Made by a program: the position numbers and the translations under genes. DNA of 64,000 nucleotides. It comes from Enterobacter cloacae. Its GTDB lineage: Bacteria > Pseudomonadota > Gammaproteobacteria > Enterobacterales > Enterobacteriaceae. This document shows positions 16,800 through 26,710 of the stretch, one piece after another (position 1 is the first letter of the stretch; each line of letters opens with the position of its first letter). A model generated the notes under the pieces. The model did not search any database and was not told where the DNA came from. It saw nothing but the letters and a program-made list of their open reading frames with translations. The DNA lies in assembly GCF_011078175.1 (NCBI RefSeq), contig NZ_JAALCJ010000003.1, forward strand, positions 62,001 to 126,000. The letters run 5' to 3'.

Positions 16800-19190
16800 A
16801 TGGCTGAAACAAAAACTAAACAGCCGCGTCTACTGGTGACATTAACAGCCGCGTTTGCCGCATTCTGCGCGCTGTATTTGTTGATCGGTGGCGTATGGCT
16901 GGTCGCTATTGGCGGCTCCTGGTACTACCCGATTGCGGGTCTGGTTATGGTTGGCGTAACCATCCTGCTCTTACGCAGAAAACAATCTGCTTTGTGGCTG
17001 TACGCAGCGTTACTGCTCGCAACCATGATCTGGGGCGTCTGGGAGGTCGGGTTCGACTTCTGGGCGCTGACGCCGCGCAGCGACATTCTGGTCTTCTTCG
17101 GTATCTGGCTGATCCTGCCGTTTGTCTGGCGTCGCCTGATCGTTCCGTCCAGCGGTGCCGTAGCCGGCCTGCTCGTTGCCCTGCTGATTAGCGGCGGTAT
17201 CCTGACCTGGGCCGGATTCAACGATCCGCAGGAGATTCACGGTACGCTGAACACAGAGGCCACGCCGGCTGCGGCTATCTCGCAGGTGGCTGACGGTGAC
17301 TGGCCTGCCTACGGTCGTAACCAGGAAGGTCAACGCTACTCCCCGCTGAAGCAGATCAACGCGGACAACGTGAAAAACCTGAAGGAAGCCTGGGTATTCC
17401 GTACCGGCGACCTGAAGATGCCAAACGATCCGGGTGAGCTGACCAACGAAGTGACCCCGATTAAAGTGGGCAACATGCTCTACCTGTGTACGGCGCACCA
17501 GCGTCTGTTCGCGCTCGACGCGGCCACCGGTAAAGAGAAATGGCACTTTGATCCACAGCTGAACTCTAACCCGTCGTTCCAGCACATCACCTGCCGTGGC
17601 GTTTCCTACCACGAAGCGCGCGCCGATAATGCCAGCCCGGAAGTCATTGCCGACTGTCCTCGCCGCATTATGCTGCCGGTGAACGATGGTCGCCTGTTTG
17701 CCATTAACGCTGAGACCGGGAAGCTGTGCGAAACCTTCGCCAACAAAGGCATCCTGAATCTTCAGACCAACATGCCGGACACTACCCCGGGCCTGTATGA
17801 GCCGACCTCCCCGCCAATCATCACCGATAAAACCATCGTGATTGCCGGTTCGGTAACGGATAACTTTTCTACCCGTGAAACCTCCGGCGTTATCCGTGGT
17901 TTCGACGTGAATACCGGTAAACTGCTGTGGGCCTTCGACCCGGGCGCGAAAGATCCTAACGCGATCCCATCGGATGAACACACCTTTACCTTCAACTCGC
18001 CGAACTCCTGGGCACCGGCAGCGTATGATGCGAAGCTGGACCTGGTTTACCTGCCGATGGGCGTGACCACGCCGGATATCTGGGGCGGTAACCGTACGCC
18101 GGAGCAGGAACGTTATGCCAGCTCCATCGTGGCGCTGAACGCAACGACCGGTAAACTGGCGTGGAGCTACCAGACCGTTCACCACGATCTGTGGGATATG
18201 GATATGCCGTCCCAGCCGACGCTGGCGGATATTACCGTCAACGGCAAAACCGTTCCGGTGATTTACGCCCCGGCCAAAACCGGCAACATCTTCGTGCTGG
18301 ATCGCAGTAACGGTAAGCTGGTTGTTCCTGCGCCGGAAAAACCGGTTCCGCAGGGCGCGGCTAAAGGCGACTACGTCACCAAAACTCAGCCGTTCTCTGA
18401 CCTGAGCTTCCGTCCGAAGAAAGATCTCAGCGGTGCAGACATGTGGGGTGCAACCATGTTTGACCAGCTGGTGTGCCGCGTGATGTTCCACCAGCTGCGC
18501 TACGAAGGGATTTTCACCCCGCCGTCAGAGCAGGGTACGCTGGTCTTCCCGGGCAACCTGGGGATGTTCGAATGGGGTGGGATTTCCGTTGACCCTAACC
18601 GTCAGGTCGCCATCGCTAACCCAATGGCGCTGCCGTTCGTTTCCCGTCTGATCCCACGCGGTCCGGGTAACCCAATGGAGCAGCCGAAAGACGCGAAAGG
18701 CAGCGGTACCGAAGCCGGTATCCAGCCGCAGTATGGCGTTCCGTATGGCGTGACGCTGAACCCGTTCCTGTCTCCGTTCGGTCTGCCGTGTAAACAGCCT
18801 GCCTGGGGTTACATCTCCGGTCTGGATCTGAAGACCAACAAGATCGTCTGGAAGAAACGTATTGGTACGCCACAGGACAGCATGCCGTTCCCGATGCCTG
18901 TTCCGGTGCCGTTCAATATGGGTATGCCAATGCTGGGTGGCCCAATCTCCACCGCCGGTAACGTGCTGTTCATCGCGGCAACCGCAGATAACTACCTGCG
19001 CGCGTACAACATGACCAACGGTGAAAAACTGTGGCAGGGCCGTCTGCCAGCCGGTGGGCAGGCCACGCCGATGACCTATGAAGTGAATGGCAAACAGTAC
19101 GTTGTCATCTCCGCGGGTGGTCACGGTTCGTTTGGCACGAAGATGGGCGACTATATTGTCGCGTATGCGCTGCCTGACGACGCAAGGTAA
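16800..19190 (+). CDS. gcd: Quinoprotein glucose dehydrogenase (PQQ-dependent)
   Basis: Gcd oxidises glucose to gluconolactone in the periplasm using PQQ, Ca/Mg and ubiquinone. The 796-residue protein has about five N-terminal membrane segments (to about residue 140), then a PQQ-type beta-propeller. Propeller blocks include WPAYGRNQEGQRYSPL, AAGKEK-like repeats (LDAATGKEKWHFDP, LNATTGKLAWSYQ) and HHDLWDMDMPSQP. Its length equals the E. coli enzyme. No PQQ synthesis genes are in the window. Its TAA lies inside repeat copy 2. A consensus CRP site overlaps its promoter. Confidence 0.98.
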   Translation: MAETKTKQPRLLVTLTAAFAAFCALYLLIGGVWLVAIGGSWYYPIAGLVMVGVTILLLRRKQSALWLYAALLLATMIWGVWEVGFDFWALTPRSDILVFFGIWLILPFVWRRLIVPSSGAVAGLLVALLISGGILTWAGFNDPQEIHGTLNTEATPAAAISQVADGDWPAYGRNQEGQRYSPLKQINADNVKNLKEAWVFRTGDLKMPNDPGELTNEVTPIKVGNMLYLCTAHQRLFALDAATGKEKWHFDPQLNSNPSFQHITCRGVSYHEARADNASPEVIADCPRRIMLPVNDGRLFAINAETGKLCETFANKGILNLQTNMPDTTPGLYEPTSPPIITDKTIVIAGSVTDNFSTRETSGVIRGFDVNTGKLLWAFDPGAKDPNAIPSDEHTFTFNSPNSWAPAAYDAKLDLVYLPMGVTTPDIWGGNRTPEQERYASSIVALNATTGKLAWSYQTVHHDLWDMDMPSQPTLADITVNGKTVPVIYAPAKTGNIFVLDRSNGKLVVPAPEKPVPQGAAKGDYVTKTQPFSDLSFRPKKDLSGADMWGATMFDQLVCRVMFHQLRYEGIFTPPSEQGTLVFPGNLGMFEWGGISVDPNRQVAIANPMALPFVSRLIPRGPGNPMEQPKDAKGSGTEAGIQPQYGVPYGVTLNPFLSPFGLPCKQPAWGYISGLDLKTNKIVWKKRIGTPQDSMPFPMPVPVPFNMGMPMLGGPISTAGNVLFIAATADNYLRAYNMTNGEKLWQGRLPAGGQATPMTYEVNGKQYVVISAGGHGSFGTKMGDYIVAYALPDDAR

Positions 19191-19278
19191 AAGCAAAACG
19201 GCAACGAAAGTTGCCGTTTTTAGTGTCTGTTCCCTCTCCCCGTGGGAGAGGGTCAGGGTGAGGGCATCAGGCCGCACC
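19185..19278 (+). repeat. Composite intergenic repeat, copy 2
   Basis: This is the same module as 15959-16049, in direct orientation. It starts with AGGTAAAAGC, then a hairpin AAAACGGCAAC/GTTGCCGTTTT (19195-19220) with a GAAA loop and five T, then the palindromic unit CTCTCCCCGTGGGAGAG and the GGCATCAGGCCGC tail. The gcd stop codon (19188-19190) is inside it. The hairpin is a likely gcd terminator. Confidence 0.82.
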
Positions 19279-19293
19279 AGCGAAGAAAAGCAG

Positions 19294-19328
19294 GCCGGGT
19301 AAGGCGAAGCCGCCACCCGGCTTTTTTT
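19294..19328 (+). terminator. REP-like hairpin terminator between gcd and cueO
   Basis: GCCGGGT (19294-19300) pairs with ACCCGGC (19315-19321), enclosing a small GGC/GCC hairpin, followed by seven T (19322-19328). It has the look of an Enterobacter REP unit. The cueO stop codon (19329-19327 on the minus strand) overlaps the T-run. Confidence 0.75.
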
Positions 19329-20886
19329 ATACGGTAAAACCGAGCATCATCCCCGTATCTTCATGCTCCAGCAGATGGCAGTGCGCCATGTAGGCAAATT
19401 CCTTCGGAGCTTCGTGGTCAAACTTCACCAGCACCTCGCTGACGCCACCTTCCACTTTCACCGTATCTTTCCAGCCCGCGCGATGCGCAGCCGGCGCGTT
19501 GCCGTTCTCAGAAAGAATGCGGAACTGCGTGCCGTGGATATGGAACGGGTGCAGCATCATGTCGCCTTCGCCAGAAATCACCCAGCGCTCAAACTGCCCT
19601 TTTGTGGCAGCAAACATCGGTGTATTCATATCAAACGCTTTACCGTTGATCATATTGGCGTTGTGGAAATCAAAGCCATGGCCGCCGTGATCCATGCTGC
19701 CCATTTTGCCGTGATCCCTATTCATATGACCCATCATCTGACCGTGATGCATTCCCGACATCGCCTGATTGCCATACTTCTTCATCAGCGCCTGCATGCC
19801 CATCATGTCGAGCATCGGGTTCATAGAGAGCTGGAGCTTGCGTTGCGTAAGCGCCTCAAGCGACGGGAGCGCAGGCAGCGTGGTTAAGGTATCCGGCAGC
19901 GTGCCCGACGCGGTAATTTGTAGCGGCTGAATGCGTAACACCGGGTGCGGCTTATCAAATGGCGCAACCGCCATCCCCATCTGGCTGACCGGCAGGGTCA
20001 CCAGGTCAAACGCCTTGCCGTCGCTGATATCCACCAGCACCTCAAAGCGCTCCCCCATTAGCATCGGCAGCGCATCCACTTTAACCGGCTCCGGCAGAAG
20101 CCCCCCGTCGCTGGCGACCACGTACAAAGGGCGTTTATCACTGGTCGCAAAATTGAGGGAACGCGCATTGCAACCATTAAGCAGACGCAAGCGCAGCCAG
20201 CCTTTTGGCGCAGCGTGCTGAGGATAAATCGCGCCGTTGGTCAGCAGCGTATCGCCGAACCAGCCTACCGCCGCGCTCATGACGTCCAGCTGATAGTCAA
20301 TTTGCCCGTCAGCACTGAATTTTTTGTCCTGCACAATCACCGGGACATCGTCGATACCCCACTGTTTGGGCAGGCGCAGCAGGCGGCTTTCATCGTCTTC
20401 AATCAGCACCAGGCCGGCCAGCCCCATCGCCACCTGATGGCCCGTCTTGCCATGCTGATGCGGGTGGAACCAGCAGGTTGCCGCACGCTGGTCAGGGGTA
20501 AAAGTTACGCTGCGTTTACCTCCAGGCCTGATGACGCCCTGAGGCCCCCCATCCACTTCGCCCGGGACTTCCAGCCCGTGCCAGTGCAGCGTCGTCTCTT
20601 GCGCAAGCGTGTTATGAATGTCTACCGTCACCGCTTTCCCTTTGCGTAACTGCAACGCCGGGCCGAGCAGATTGCCGTTATAGCCCCACGTCGTGGCGGC
20701 GTGCTGACCGAACGTGGTTTTACCGGCCTGCACCACAAGCTGAATGCGGCTACGGGCGTCTGCGGCGAGTAATTCAGGAATGGGTAAAGCCGGTCTGTCG
20801 GCGGCAAAAACGGCGCGGCTCCAGAGCGGTAACGCGCTGGCAACCCCCAGCGCGGCAGAATATTTCAAAAAATCACGACGTTGCAT
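19327..20886 (-). CDS. cueO: Multicopper oxidase, cuprous oxidase CueO
   Basis: CueO oxidises Cu(I) in the periplasm for copper tolerance. The 519-residue protein has a Tat signal ([13 protein letters not shown]) and the four copper-binding blocks [21 protein letters not shown] and [13 protein letters not shown] Met/His-rich insert around residues 355-405 ([13 protein letters not shown]) covers the substrate copper site. I start at ATG 20886, eight bases after AGGA. Longer in-frame starts lie upstream of the predicted transcription start. A CueR-type promoter precedes it. Confidence 0.98.
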   Translation of the reverse strand: MQRRDFLKYSAALGVASALPLWSRAVFAADRPALPIPELLAADARSRIQLVVQAGKTTFGQHAATTWGYNGNLLGPALQLRKGKAVTVDIHNTLAQETTLHWHGLEVPGEVDGGPQGVIRPGGKRSVTFTPDQRAATCWFHPHQHGKTGHQVAMGLAGLVLIEDDESRLLRLPKQWGIDDVPVIVQDKKFSADGQIDYQLDVMSAAVGWFGDTLLTNGAIYPQHAAPKGWLRLRLLNGCNARSLNFATSDKRPLYVVASDGGLLPEPVKVDALPMLMGERFEVLVDISDGKAFDLVTLPVSQMGMAVAPFDKPHPVLRIQPLQITASGTLPDTLTTLPALPSLEALTQRKLQLSMNPMLDMMGMQALMKKYGNQAMSGMHHGQMMGHMNRDHGKMGSMDHGGHGFDFHNANMINGKAFDMNTPMFAATKGQFERWVISGEGDMMLHPFHIHGTQFRILSENGNAPAAHRAGWKDTVKVEGGVSEVLVKFDHEAPKEFAYMAHCHLLEHEDTGMMLGFTV

Positions 20887-20920
20887 GTGCATTTCCTTAT
20901 TTCCAGCAGGCGATCTTTTG

Positions 20921-20951
20921 AGCATAAACCCTCCCCTTACCGGAAGGTCAA
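20921..20951 (-). promoter_or_regulatory. CueR-type promoter of cueO (19-bp spacer)
   Basis: On the minus strand TTGACC (20951-20946) and TATGCT (20926-20921) are separated by 19 bases. That spacing is too long for normal sigma-70 use and typical of MerR-family activation. The spacer holds the imperfect dyad CCTTCC...GGGGAGG. This fits the known CueR control of cueO and predicts a leader of about 28 bases. Confidence 0.85.
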
Positions 20952-21031
20952 GCACGGCGGCAATAATAAAGATCGTCGGCCTGGCATCAAGTATGCTAAC
21001 GTTAATTTTCCGTGATGCAGTGGTAAAGGCA

Positions 21032-21379
21032 ATGAAGACGTTTTTCAGAACAATTTTGTTCGCCAGCCTGATGGCGATGTGTGCGAACAGTTACGCGCTA
21101 AGTGAAAACGAAGCGGAAGATATGGCCGATCTGACGGCAGTGTTTGTTTTTCTGAAGAACGATTGTGGTTACCAGAATTTGCCCAATGGGCAAATTCGTC
21201 GCGCACTGGTCTTTTTTGCCCAGCAGAACCAATGGGACCTCAGCAACTACGACAGCTTCGACATGAAGGCGCTCGGTGAAGACAGCTACCGTGATTTAAG
21301 CGGTATTGGCATTCCCACTGCTAAAAAATGCAAAGCGCTGGCTCGCGATTCACTCAGCCTGCTCGCCTACGTGAAGTAA
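21032..21379 (+). CDS. yacC: YacC family periplasmic protein
   Basis: A 115-residue small exported protein of unknown function. It has a signal peptide ending NSYA before [12 protein letters not shown], and two cysteines in the mature part (NDCGYQ and KKCKAL) that could form a disulfide. Sequence and length match E. coli YacC. I start at ATG 21032, just after AAAGG. The frame is open far upstream, but that part is antisense to cueO and its promoter. It lies 101 bases before speE. Confidence 0.92.
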   Translation: MKTFFRTILFASLMAMCANSYALSENEAEDMADLTAVFVFLKNDCGYQNLPNGQIRRALVFFAQQNQWDLSNYDSFDMKALGEDSYRDLSGIGIPTAKKCKALARDSLSLLAYVK

Positions 21380-21480
21380 CCTTCCCGACGCCCCTTGTTG
21401 ACCCGCTAACCGCTTCAGGGCGGTGTTGTGTTGCGCCCATCTGCCGGATGTAATGGATGTTAACGAAGGAGGTGCTCCCC

Positions 21481-22350
21481 ATGACCGAAAAAACGGTATG
21501 GCAAGAAACGCTGCATGACCAGTTTGGTCAGTATTTTGCCGTGGATAACGTGCTCTATCATGAGAAAACCGATCATCAGGATCTGATAATCTTTGAAAAC
21601 GCCGCCTTTGGCCGCGTCATGGCGCTGGACGGCGTGGTGCAAACCACCGAGCGCGACGAGTTTATCTATCACGAAATGATGACTCACGTCCCGCTGCTGG
21701 CCCACGGCCACGCGAAGCACGTGCTGATTATCGGTGGCGGCGACGGCGCGATGTTGCGCGAAGTCTCTCGCCATCAGAATGTCGAAACCATCACTATGGT
21801 GGAAATCGACGCCGGGGTGGTGTCGTTCTGCCGCCAGTATTTGCCCAACCATAATGCCGGCAGCTATGACGATCCGCGGTTTAATCTGGTTATCGACGAT
21901 GGCGTCAATTTTGTTAACCAGACCACGCAAACGTTTGATGTCATTATCTCTGACTGTACCGACCCTATCGGTCCGGGCGCGTCGCTGTTTACCTCGTCGT
22001 TTTACGAAGGCTGCAAGCGCTGCCTGAAGCCTGGCGGAATTTTTGTGGCGCAAAACGGCGTTTGCTTCCTGCAACAGGATGAAGCGCTTGATAGCCACCG
22101 TAAGCTCAGCACCTATTTTTCTGACGTCAGCTTCTATCAGGCGGCCATTCCTACCTATTACGGCGGGATCATGACCTTTGCCTGGGCGACGGATAACGAC
22201 GTGCTGCGCCACCTCTCGACTGAAATTATCCAGGCCCGCTTCCATCAGGCTGGTCTCACGTGCCGCTACTACAATCCGGCAATTCATACCGCAGCGTTTG
22301 CGCTGCCGCAGTACCTGCAAGACGCATTATCCACTAAGGGGGTGAGCTAA
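21481..22350 (+). CDS. speE: Spermidine synthase
   Basis: SpeE transfers the aminopropyl group from decarboxylated S-adenosylmethionine to putrescine. The 289-residue enzyme has the nucleotide-binding [11 protein letters not shown] near residue 83, and the catalytic Asp region [10 protein letters not shown] near 157. AAGGAGG at 21466-21472, eight bases upstream, fixes the start at ATG 21481. An in-frame ATG at 21457 would place that site inside the coding sequence. speD starts on the base after the stop, so the two are translationally coupled. Confidence 0.98.
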   Translation: MTEKTVWQETLHDQFGQYFAVDNVLYHEKTDHQDLIIFENAAFGRVMALDGVVQTTERDEFIYHEMMTHVPLLAHGHAKHVLIIGGGDGAMLREVSRHQNVETITMVEIDAGVVSFCRQYLPNHNAGSYDDPRFNLVIDDGVNFVNQTTQTFDVIISDCTDPIGPGASLFTSSFYEGCKRCLKPGGIFVAQNGVCFLQQDEALDSHRKLSTYFSDVSFYQAAIPTYYGGIMTFAWATDNDVLRHLSTEIIQARFHQAGLTCRYYNPAIHTAAFALPQYLQDALSTKGVS

Positions 22351-23145
22351 TTGAAAAAGCTTAAACTGCATGGCTTTAACAACCTGACCAAAAGCCTGAG
22401 TTTTTGTATTTACGATATCTGCTACGCCAAAACAGCAGAAGAGCGCGATGGTTACATCGCCTATATCGATGAACTCTACAACGCCAATCGTCTGACCGAG
22501 ATCCTGACAGAAACCTGCTCGATTATCGGCGCGAACATCCTGAATATCGCGCGCCAGGATTATGAGCCGCAGGGTGCGAGCGTCACCATTCTGGTGAGTG
22601 AAGAGCCGGTTGACCCGAAGCTTATCGACAAAACCGAGCACCCTGGCCCGCTGCCGGAAGTGGTCGTCGCGCACCTTGATAAAAGCCATATCTGCGTGCA
22701 TACCTATCCGGAGAGCCACCCGGAAGGTGGACTGTGTACGTTCCGGGCTGACATAGAAGTGTCAACCTGTGGCGTGATTTCCCCGCTGAACGCACTGAAC
22801 TATTTAATCCACCAGCTGGAATCGGACATCGTAACCATTGATTATCGCGTACGCGGCTTTACCCGTGATATCAACGGCATGAAACATTTTATCGATCACG
22901 AGATCAATTCCATCCAGAACTTTATGTCTGACGACATGAAATCGCTGTATGACATGATGGACGTGAACGTGTATCAGGAAAATATCTTCCATACCAAGAT
23001 GTTGCTCAAGGAGTTCGACCTTAAGCACTATATGTTCCACACGAAGCCGGAAGATTTAAGCGAGGAAGAGCGTAAGGTCATTACCGACCTGCTCTGGAAA
23101 GAGATGCGCGAAATCTACTACGGCCGCAATATTCCGACCGTGTAA
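22351..23145 (+). CDS. speD: S-adenosylmethionine decarboxylase proenzyme, TTG start
   Basis: SpeD makes decarboxylated SAM for SpeE. The 264-residue proenzyme is the same length as in E. coli and has the self-cleavage site K111-S112 ([13 protein letters not shown]), which generates the pyruvoyl group. It then shows [19 protein letters not shown]. The start codon is TTG, immediately after the speE TAA, with GGGGGTGAG upstream. No ATG fits, because the conserved N-terminus [12 protein letters not shown] begins exactly here. Confidence 0.97.
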   Translation: MKKLKLHGFNNLTKSLSFCIYDICYAKTAEERDGYIAYIDELYNANRLTEILTETCSIIGANILNIARQDYEPQGASVTILVSEEPVDPKLIDKTEHPGPLPEVVVAHLDKSHICVHTYPESHPEGGLCTFRADIEVSTCGVISPLNALNYLIHQLESDIVTIDYRVRGFTRDINGMKHFIDHEINSIQNFMSDDMKSLYDMMDVNVYQENIFHTKMLLKEFDLKHYMFHTKPEDLSEEERKVITDLLWKEMREIYYGRNIPTV

Positions 23146-23151
23146 TTTTTG

Positions 23152-23173
23152 CCCGGAGCAGGGATGCTTCGGG
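23152..23173. terminator. Convergent hairpin between speD and yacL
   Basis: CCCGGAGCA (23152-23160) pairs with TGCTTCGGG (23165-23173) with one G-U pair and a GGGA loop. It lies six bases after the speD stop and just before the yacL stop on the other strand. There is no good T-run, so the terminator role is tentative. Confidence 0.5.
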
Positions 23174-23176
23174 AAG

Positions 23177-23539
23177 TTACCTCTGTTTCATGAACTCACG
23201 GTAGGCAGTCACGACCTGTAGAAAGTCTTCCACGCCGCACAGCGAAAGACTCTCTTCGTCGTAGTAGCTCATCCCCTCCTCCATCTCGTCCCCTGAAAAC
23301 TCAAGCTGGTTGGCGCGTACCATCACCTCTTCGCCGTCCATCCACAGGGTGTATTCGTGCCCGGCTCGCTGCCAGGAGCGCTCGCTGCCTTTTACCGTCA
23401 GCGCCGCCTGCTCCACCTCATCCAGCAGCGCGAGGTTCTCTTTCACCTCTTCGTTAAACCAGTGCCCAACGGCTTCGTGCCCCATCGACATACGCACTTT
23501 CACCACACCGGTGATATCGCGCAGAAATTCGTAATCCAT
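23177..23539 (-). CDS. yacL: UPF0231 family protein YacL
   Basis: A 120-residue acidic cytosolic protein of unknown function, almost identical in outline to E. coli YacL ([11 protein letters not shown]...). It has no signal peptide or membrane segment. It has a central [17 protein letters not shown] block and an acidic stretch with [12 protein letters not shown]. It lies between speD (convergent) and acnB (same strand, upstream), separated from acnB by a REP-type repeat. Confidence 0.93.
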   Translation of the reverse strand: MDYEFLRDITGVVKVRMSMGHEAVGHWFNEEVKENLALLDEVEQAALTVKGSERSWQRAGHEYTLWMDGEEVMVRANQLEFSGDEMEEGMSYYDEESLSLCGVEDFLQVVTAYREFMKQR

Positions 23540-23644
23540 AGTATTTTCCTCTGCAAAGCCACTAGGGTAATTATCGCAGCAGAGAGGAAGAAAAAAAGCG
23601 GGAGAGGTGGGAGGAATGAAAATAAAAAGGTGAGAGCAAGACCC

Positions 23645-23692
23645 TGCGGCCTGATGCCCTCACCCCCCTGCCCCTCTCCCACGGGAGAGGGT
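23645..23692 (-). repeat. Palindromic intergenic repeat, inverted copy 3
   Basis: On the minus strand this reads CCCTCTCCCGTGGGAGAGGG followed by a GGTGAGGGCATCAGGCCGC tail, the same unit as in 16010-16046 and 19231-19275. The AAAACGGCAAC hairpin of the composite copies is missing. It starts six bases after the acnB stop, so it can form the acnB 3' end. Confidence 0.78.
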
Positions 23693-23697
23693 AGCAT

Positions 23698-26295
23698 TTA
23701 TACTGCGGTCTGGAAGATCACCCCGTCAGCCTTCTCGGTGTACTGAGAGAGCTGGTCGAAGTTCAGATAGCGATAGGTATCCACCGCCGTCTTATCTACC
23801 TGAGCCACAAAGGTCTGGTACTCTTCCGGCGTAGGCAGTTTACCAATCAGCGCCGCAACCGCCGCCAGCTCCGCAGAGGCCAGGTAGACGTTCGCACCGG
23901 TACCTAAACGGTTCGGGAAGTTACGGGTAGAGGTGGAAACCACCGTCGCACCGTCGGCCACGCGCGCCTGGTTACCCATACACAGGGAACAGCCAGGGAT
24001 TTCGATACGCGCACCGCTCTTGCCAAACACGCTGTAGTAACCCTCTTCGGTGAGCTGCGCCGCGTCCATACGGGTTGGCGGTGCCACCCACAGGCGGGTT
24101 GGCAGCTGGCCTTTATGGGTATCCAGCAGCTTGCCGGCCGCGCGGAAGTGACCGATGTTGGTCATGCACGAGCCGATGAACACTTCGTCGATCTTCTCGC
24201 CCTGTACCGCAGACAGCGGGCGTGCGTCGTCCGGATCGTTCGGCGCACAGAGGATTGGCTCTTTGATGTCCGCCAGATCGATGTCGATCACCGCCGCGTA
24301 CTCTGCGTCAGCATCGGCTTCCAGCAGCTGCGGATCCGCCAGCCATTTCTCCATGCCCTGAATACGACGCTCCAGCGTACGACGGTCGCCGTAGCCTTCT
24401 GCAATCATCCACTTCAGCAGCACGATGTTGGAAGTCAGGTACTCTTCGATTGGCGCTTTGTTCAGCTTGATGGTACAGCCTGCCGCAGAACGCTCGGCGG
24501 AGGCATCGGTCAGCTCGAACGCCTGCTCCACTTTCAGATCCGGCAGACCTTCGATTTCCAGAATGCGGCCAGAGAAGATGTTTTTCTTCCCTTTCTTCTC
24601 TACGGTCAGCAGGCCCTGTTTAATCGCATACAGCGGAATGGCGTGAACCAGGTCGCGCAGGGTAATACCCGGCTGCATTTTACCTTTGAAGCGCACCAGA
24701 ACGGATTCCGGCATGTCCAGCGGCATCACGCCGGTCGCCGCCGCAAACGCCACCAGACCGGAGCCCGCCGGGAAGGAGATACCGATAGGGAAACGGGTGT
24801 GGGAGTCACCGCCGGTACCCACGGTATCCGGCAGCAGCATACGGTTCAGCCAGGAGTGGATAACGCCGTCGCCCGGACGCAGGGAAACGCCGCCGCGGTT
24901 CATGATGAAGTCTGGCAGCGTGTGGTGCGTGGTGACGTCAACCGGCTTCGGATACGCTGCGGTGTGACAGAAGGACTGCATCACCAGGTCAGAAGAGAAG
25001 CCCAGGCACGCCAGATCTTTCAGTTCGTCACGGGTCATTGGGCCAGTGGTGTCCTGAGACCCCACGGAGGTCATCTTCGGCTCGCAGTATGCGCCAGGGC
25101 GGATACCCGCGACGCCGCACGCACGACCTACCATTTTCTGTGCCAGCGAGAAACCACGGTTGCTTTCCGCCACGTCTTTCGCCTGACGGAACACGTCAGA
25201 GTGCGGCAGACCCAGCGCTTCACGCGCTTTGGTGGTCAGGCCACGGCCGATGATCAGCGGGATACGGCCACCGGCGCGTACTTCGTCGATCAGCACGTCG
25301 GTTTTCAGCTCAAAGCTTGCCAGCAGTTCATTCGTATCGTGGTTACGCACTTCGCCTTTATACGGGTAAACGTCAATCACGTCGCCCATGTTCAGGTTGC
25401 TTACATCCACTTCAATTGGCAGTGCGCCTGCATCTTCCATGGTGTTGAAGAAGATCGGGGCAATTTTGCCACCGAGGCACAGGCCGCCACCGCGCTTGTT
25501 CGGCACGTGCGGAATGTCGTCGCCCATGAACCACAGCACGGAGTTGGTCGCAGACTTACGGGAAGAACCGGTACCCACAACGTCACCCACATAGGCCAGC
25601 GGGAAACCTTTCTGTTGCAGGGCTTCGATCTGTTTGATCGGACCGACGACGCCCGGCTGATCAGGCTCAATGCCTTCACGGGCGTTTTTCAGCATCGCCA
25701 GGGCGTGCAGTGGGATATCCGGGCGAGACCATGCATCCGGCGCCGGAGAAAGGTCATCGGTGTTGGTTTCACCCGTCACTTTGAAGACGGTCACGGTAAT
25801 CTTGTCAGCCAGAGCGGGACGGTTCAGGAACCATTCGGCATCCGCCCAGGACTGCATCACCTGCTTCGCATAGACGTTGCCGGCTTTGGCTTTTTCTTCC
25901 ACATCGTAGAAGTTATCGAACATCAGCAGCGTTGAAGAGAGCGCTTTCGCGGCAATCGGTGCCAGCGTGTCGTTATCCAGCGCGTCAATCAGCGGGTGAA
26001 TGTTGTAACCACCCTGCATGGTGCCGAGCAGTTCAATGGCTTTTTCAGGAGTAACCAGTGGGGAGGTGGCTTCGCCTTTGGCGATAGCAGCAAGGAATCC
26101 GGCTTTTACGTAGGCAGCTTCATCTACGCCAGGCGGTACGCGGTTGATCAGCAGATCTAACAGGAATTCTTCTTCGCCCTTAGGCGGGTTCTTCAGCAGC
26201 TCGACGAGCGCGGCCATTTGGGTTGCATCTAAAGGTTTGGGTACAATTCCCTCGGCGGCACGTTCTGCTACGTGCTTACGGTATTCTTCTAGCAC
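23698..26295 (-). CDS. acnB: Aconitate hydratase B
   Basis: AcnB interconverts citrate and isocitrate in the TCA cycle and also acts as an RNA-binding apo-protein. The 865-residue protein has the N-terminal HEAT-like domain and the swivel domain ([25 protein letters not shown]). The 4Fe-4S cysteines lie near residue 710 (IGSCMTN) and near 769-772 ([10 protein letters not shown]). The start is GTG 26295, giving [15 protein letters not shown], with AGGAG seven bases upstream; longer in-frame readings lack a site. A strong promoter lies about 100 bases upstream. E. coli acnB mRNA is an RyhB target. Confidence 0.98.
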   Translation of the reverse strand: MLEEYRKHVAERAAEGIVPKPLDATQMAALVELLKNPPKGEEEFLLDLLINRVPPGVDEAAYVKAGFLAAIAKGEATSPLVTPEKAIELLGTMQGGYNIHPLIDALDNDTLAPIAAKALSSTLLMFDNFYDVEEKAKAGNVYAKQVMQSWADAEWFLNRPALADKITVTVFKVTGETNTDDLSPAPDAWSRPDIPLHALAMLKNAREGIEPDQPGVVGPIKQIEALQQKGFPLAYVGDVVGTGSSRKSATNSVLWFMGDDIPHVPNKRGGGLCLGGKIAPIFFNTMEDAGALPIEVDVSNLNMGDVIDVYPYKGEVRNHDTNELLASFELKTDVLIDEVRAGGRIPLIIGRGLTTKAREALGLPHSDVFRQAKDVAESNRGFSLAQKMVGRACGVAGIRPGAYCEPKMTSVGSQDTTGPMTRDELKDLACLGFSSDLVMQSFCHTAAYPKPVDVTTHHTLPDFIMNRGGVSLRPGDGVIHSWLNRMLLPDTVGTGGDSHTRFPIGISFPAGSGLVAFAAATGVMPLDMPESVLVRFKGKMQPGITLRDLVHAIPLYAIKQGLLTVEKKGKKNIFSGRILEIEGLPDLKVEQAFELTDASAERSAAGCTIKLNKAPIEEYLTSNIVLLKWMIAEGYGDRRTLERRIQGMEKWLADPQLLEADADAEYAAVIDIDLADIKEPILCAPNDPDDARPLSAVQGEKIDEVFIGSCMTNIGHFRAAGKLLDTHKGQLPTRLWVAPPTRMDAAQLTEEGYYSVFGKSGARIEIPGCSLCMGNQARVADGATVVSTSTRNFPNRLGTGANVYLASAELAAVAALIGKLPTPEEYQTFVAQVDKTAVDTYRYLNFDQLSQYTEKADGVIFQTAV

Positions 26296-26395
26296 GACGG
26301 TTCTCCTCGCTCTCATTGTCATATGCGGCGGGCGTTCTCTTCACGCTCCTGTGAGACAGCAGTTTGTAGGGTAAATGCCCGATACCGCGTCGGGC

Positions 26396-26424
26396 AGCAT
26401 AGCAGGATTTCTGCACAGTGTTAA
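26396..26424 (-). promoter_or_regulatory. Predicted acnB promoter
   Basis: On the minus strand TTAACA (26424-26419) and TATGCT (26401-26396) have a 17-base spacer and a TG one base before the -10. The predicted leader is about 95 bases. Confidence 0.7.
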
Positions 26425-26505
26425 TCTGTTTACAAAAAAGCAACATTAAAAAATTTGCTGAATCGTTAAGCATGGTGTAGCGGGGAAGCGAGACGATTTT
26501 GGGGT

Positions 26506-26530
26506 ACAAAAAAACCGCTTCACAGCGGTT
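26506..26530 (-). terminator. Strong minus-strand terminator without a known gene
   Basis: On the minus strand AACCGCT (26530-26524) and AGCGGTT (26519-26513) form a stem with a four-base loop, followed by a run of seven T. It lies upstream of the acnB promoter and points the same way, so it should end a transcript starting further right, or shield acnB from one. Confidence 0.75.
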
Positions 26531-26710
26531 AATTTGTTGCCTTGCGGTGGTAGCACACCGGGTTAGCAGATTTGCGGCAAAACCCAACGCAATGAATTTT
26601 GCACTTCTCCCTAAAGGCTTTCAAGCCCAATGAACCTTTTTGCGTAGTGCTTTCACGTTGCTGCTGGCCGCTCGCAAGAGCGGCCTTTTGAAAACCCGGC
26701 GGTTTTTCAA
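26506..26710 (-). ncRNA. Candidate small RNA or small-ORF transcript, unassigned
   Basis: A possible transcript of about 205 bases. It would begin near hairpin 26710-26688 (TTGAAAAACC/GGGTTTTCAA), continue with hairpin 26685-26666 (GGCCGCT/AGCGGCC) and end at the strong terminator. A weak -10 (TATATC, 26722-26717) lies upstream; the -35 is poor. A 61-codon Cys-rich frame (26714-26529, ending HCVGFCRKSANPVCYHRKATN-like) crosses the same region and stops at the terminator. Its start lies slightly upstream of the predicted RNA start and has no good ribosome-binding site. I recognise no family with confidence. Confidence 0.3.

Noticed and set aside
17010-18491. 493-codon open frame on the minus strand
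   Set aside because: It is antisense to gcd with a shadow composition. gcd is full length and well conserved.
20744-21031. Upstream extension of yacC by 96 codons
   Set aside because: It is antisense to the cueO 5' end and promoter. The signal peptide starts at 21032 and the length from there matches E. coli YacC.
21457-21480. Upstream ATG for speE
   Set aside because: It would place the strong AAGGAGG ribosome-binding site inside the coding region and add residues absent from E. coli SpeE.
24115-25935. 606-codon open frame on the plus strand
   Set aside because: It is antisense to acnB throughout. Its product is rich in His, Arg and Gln, as expected from the complement of a highly biased gene, and it has no family motif or ribosome-binding site.
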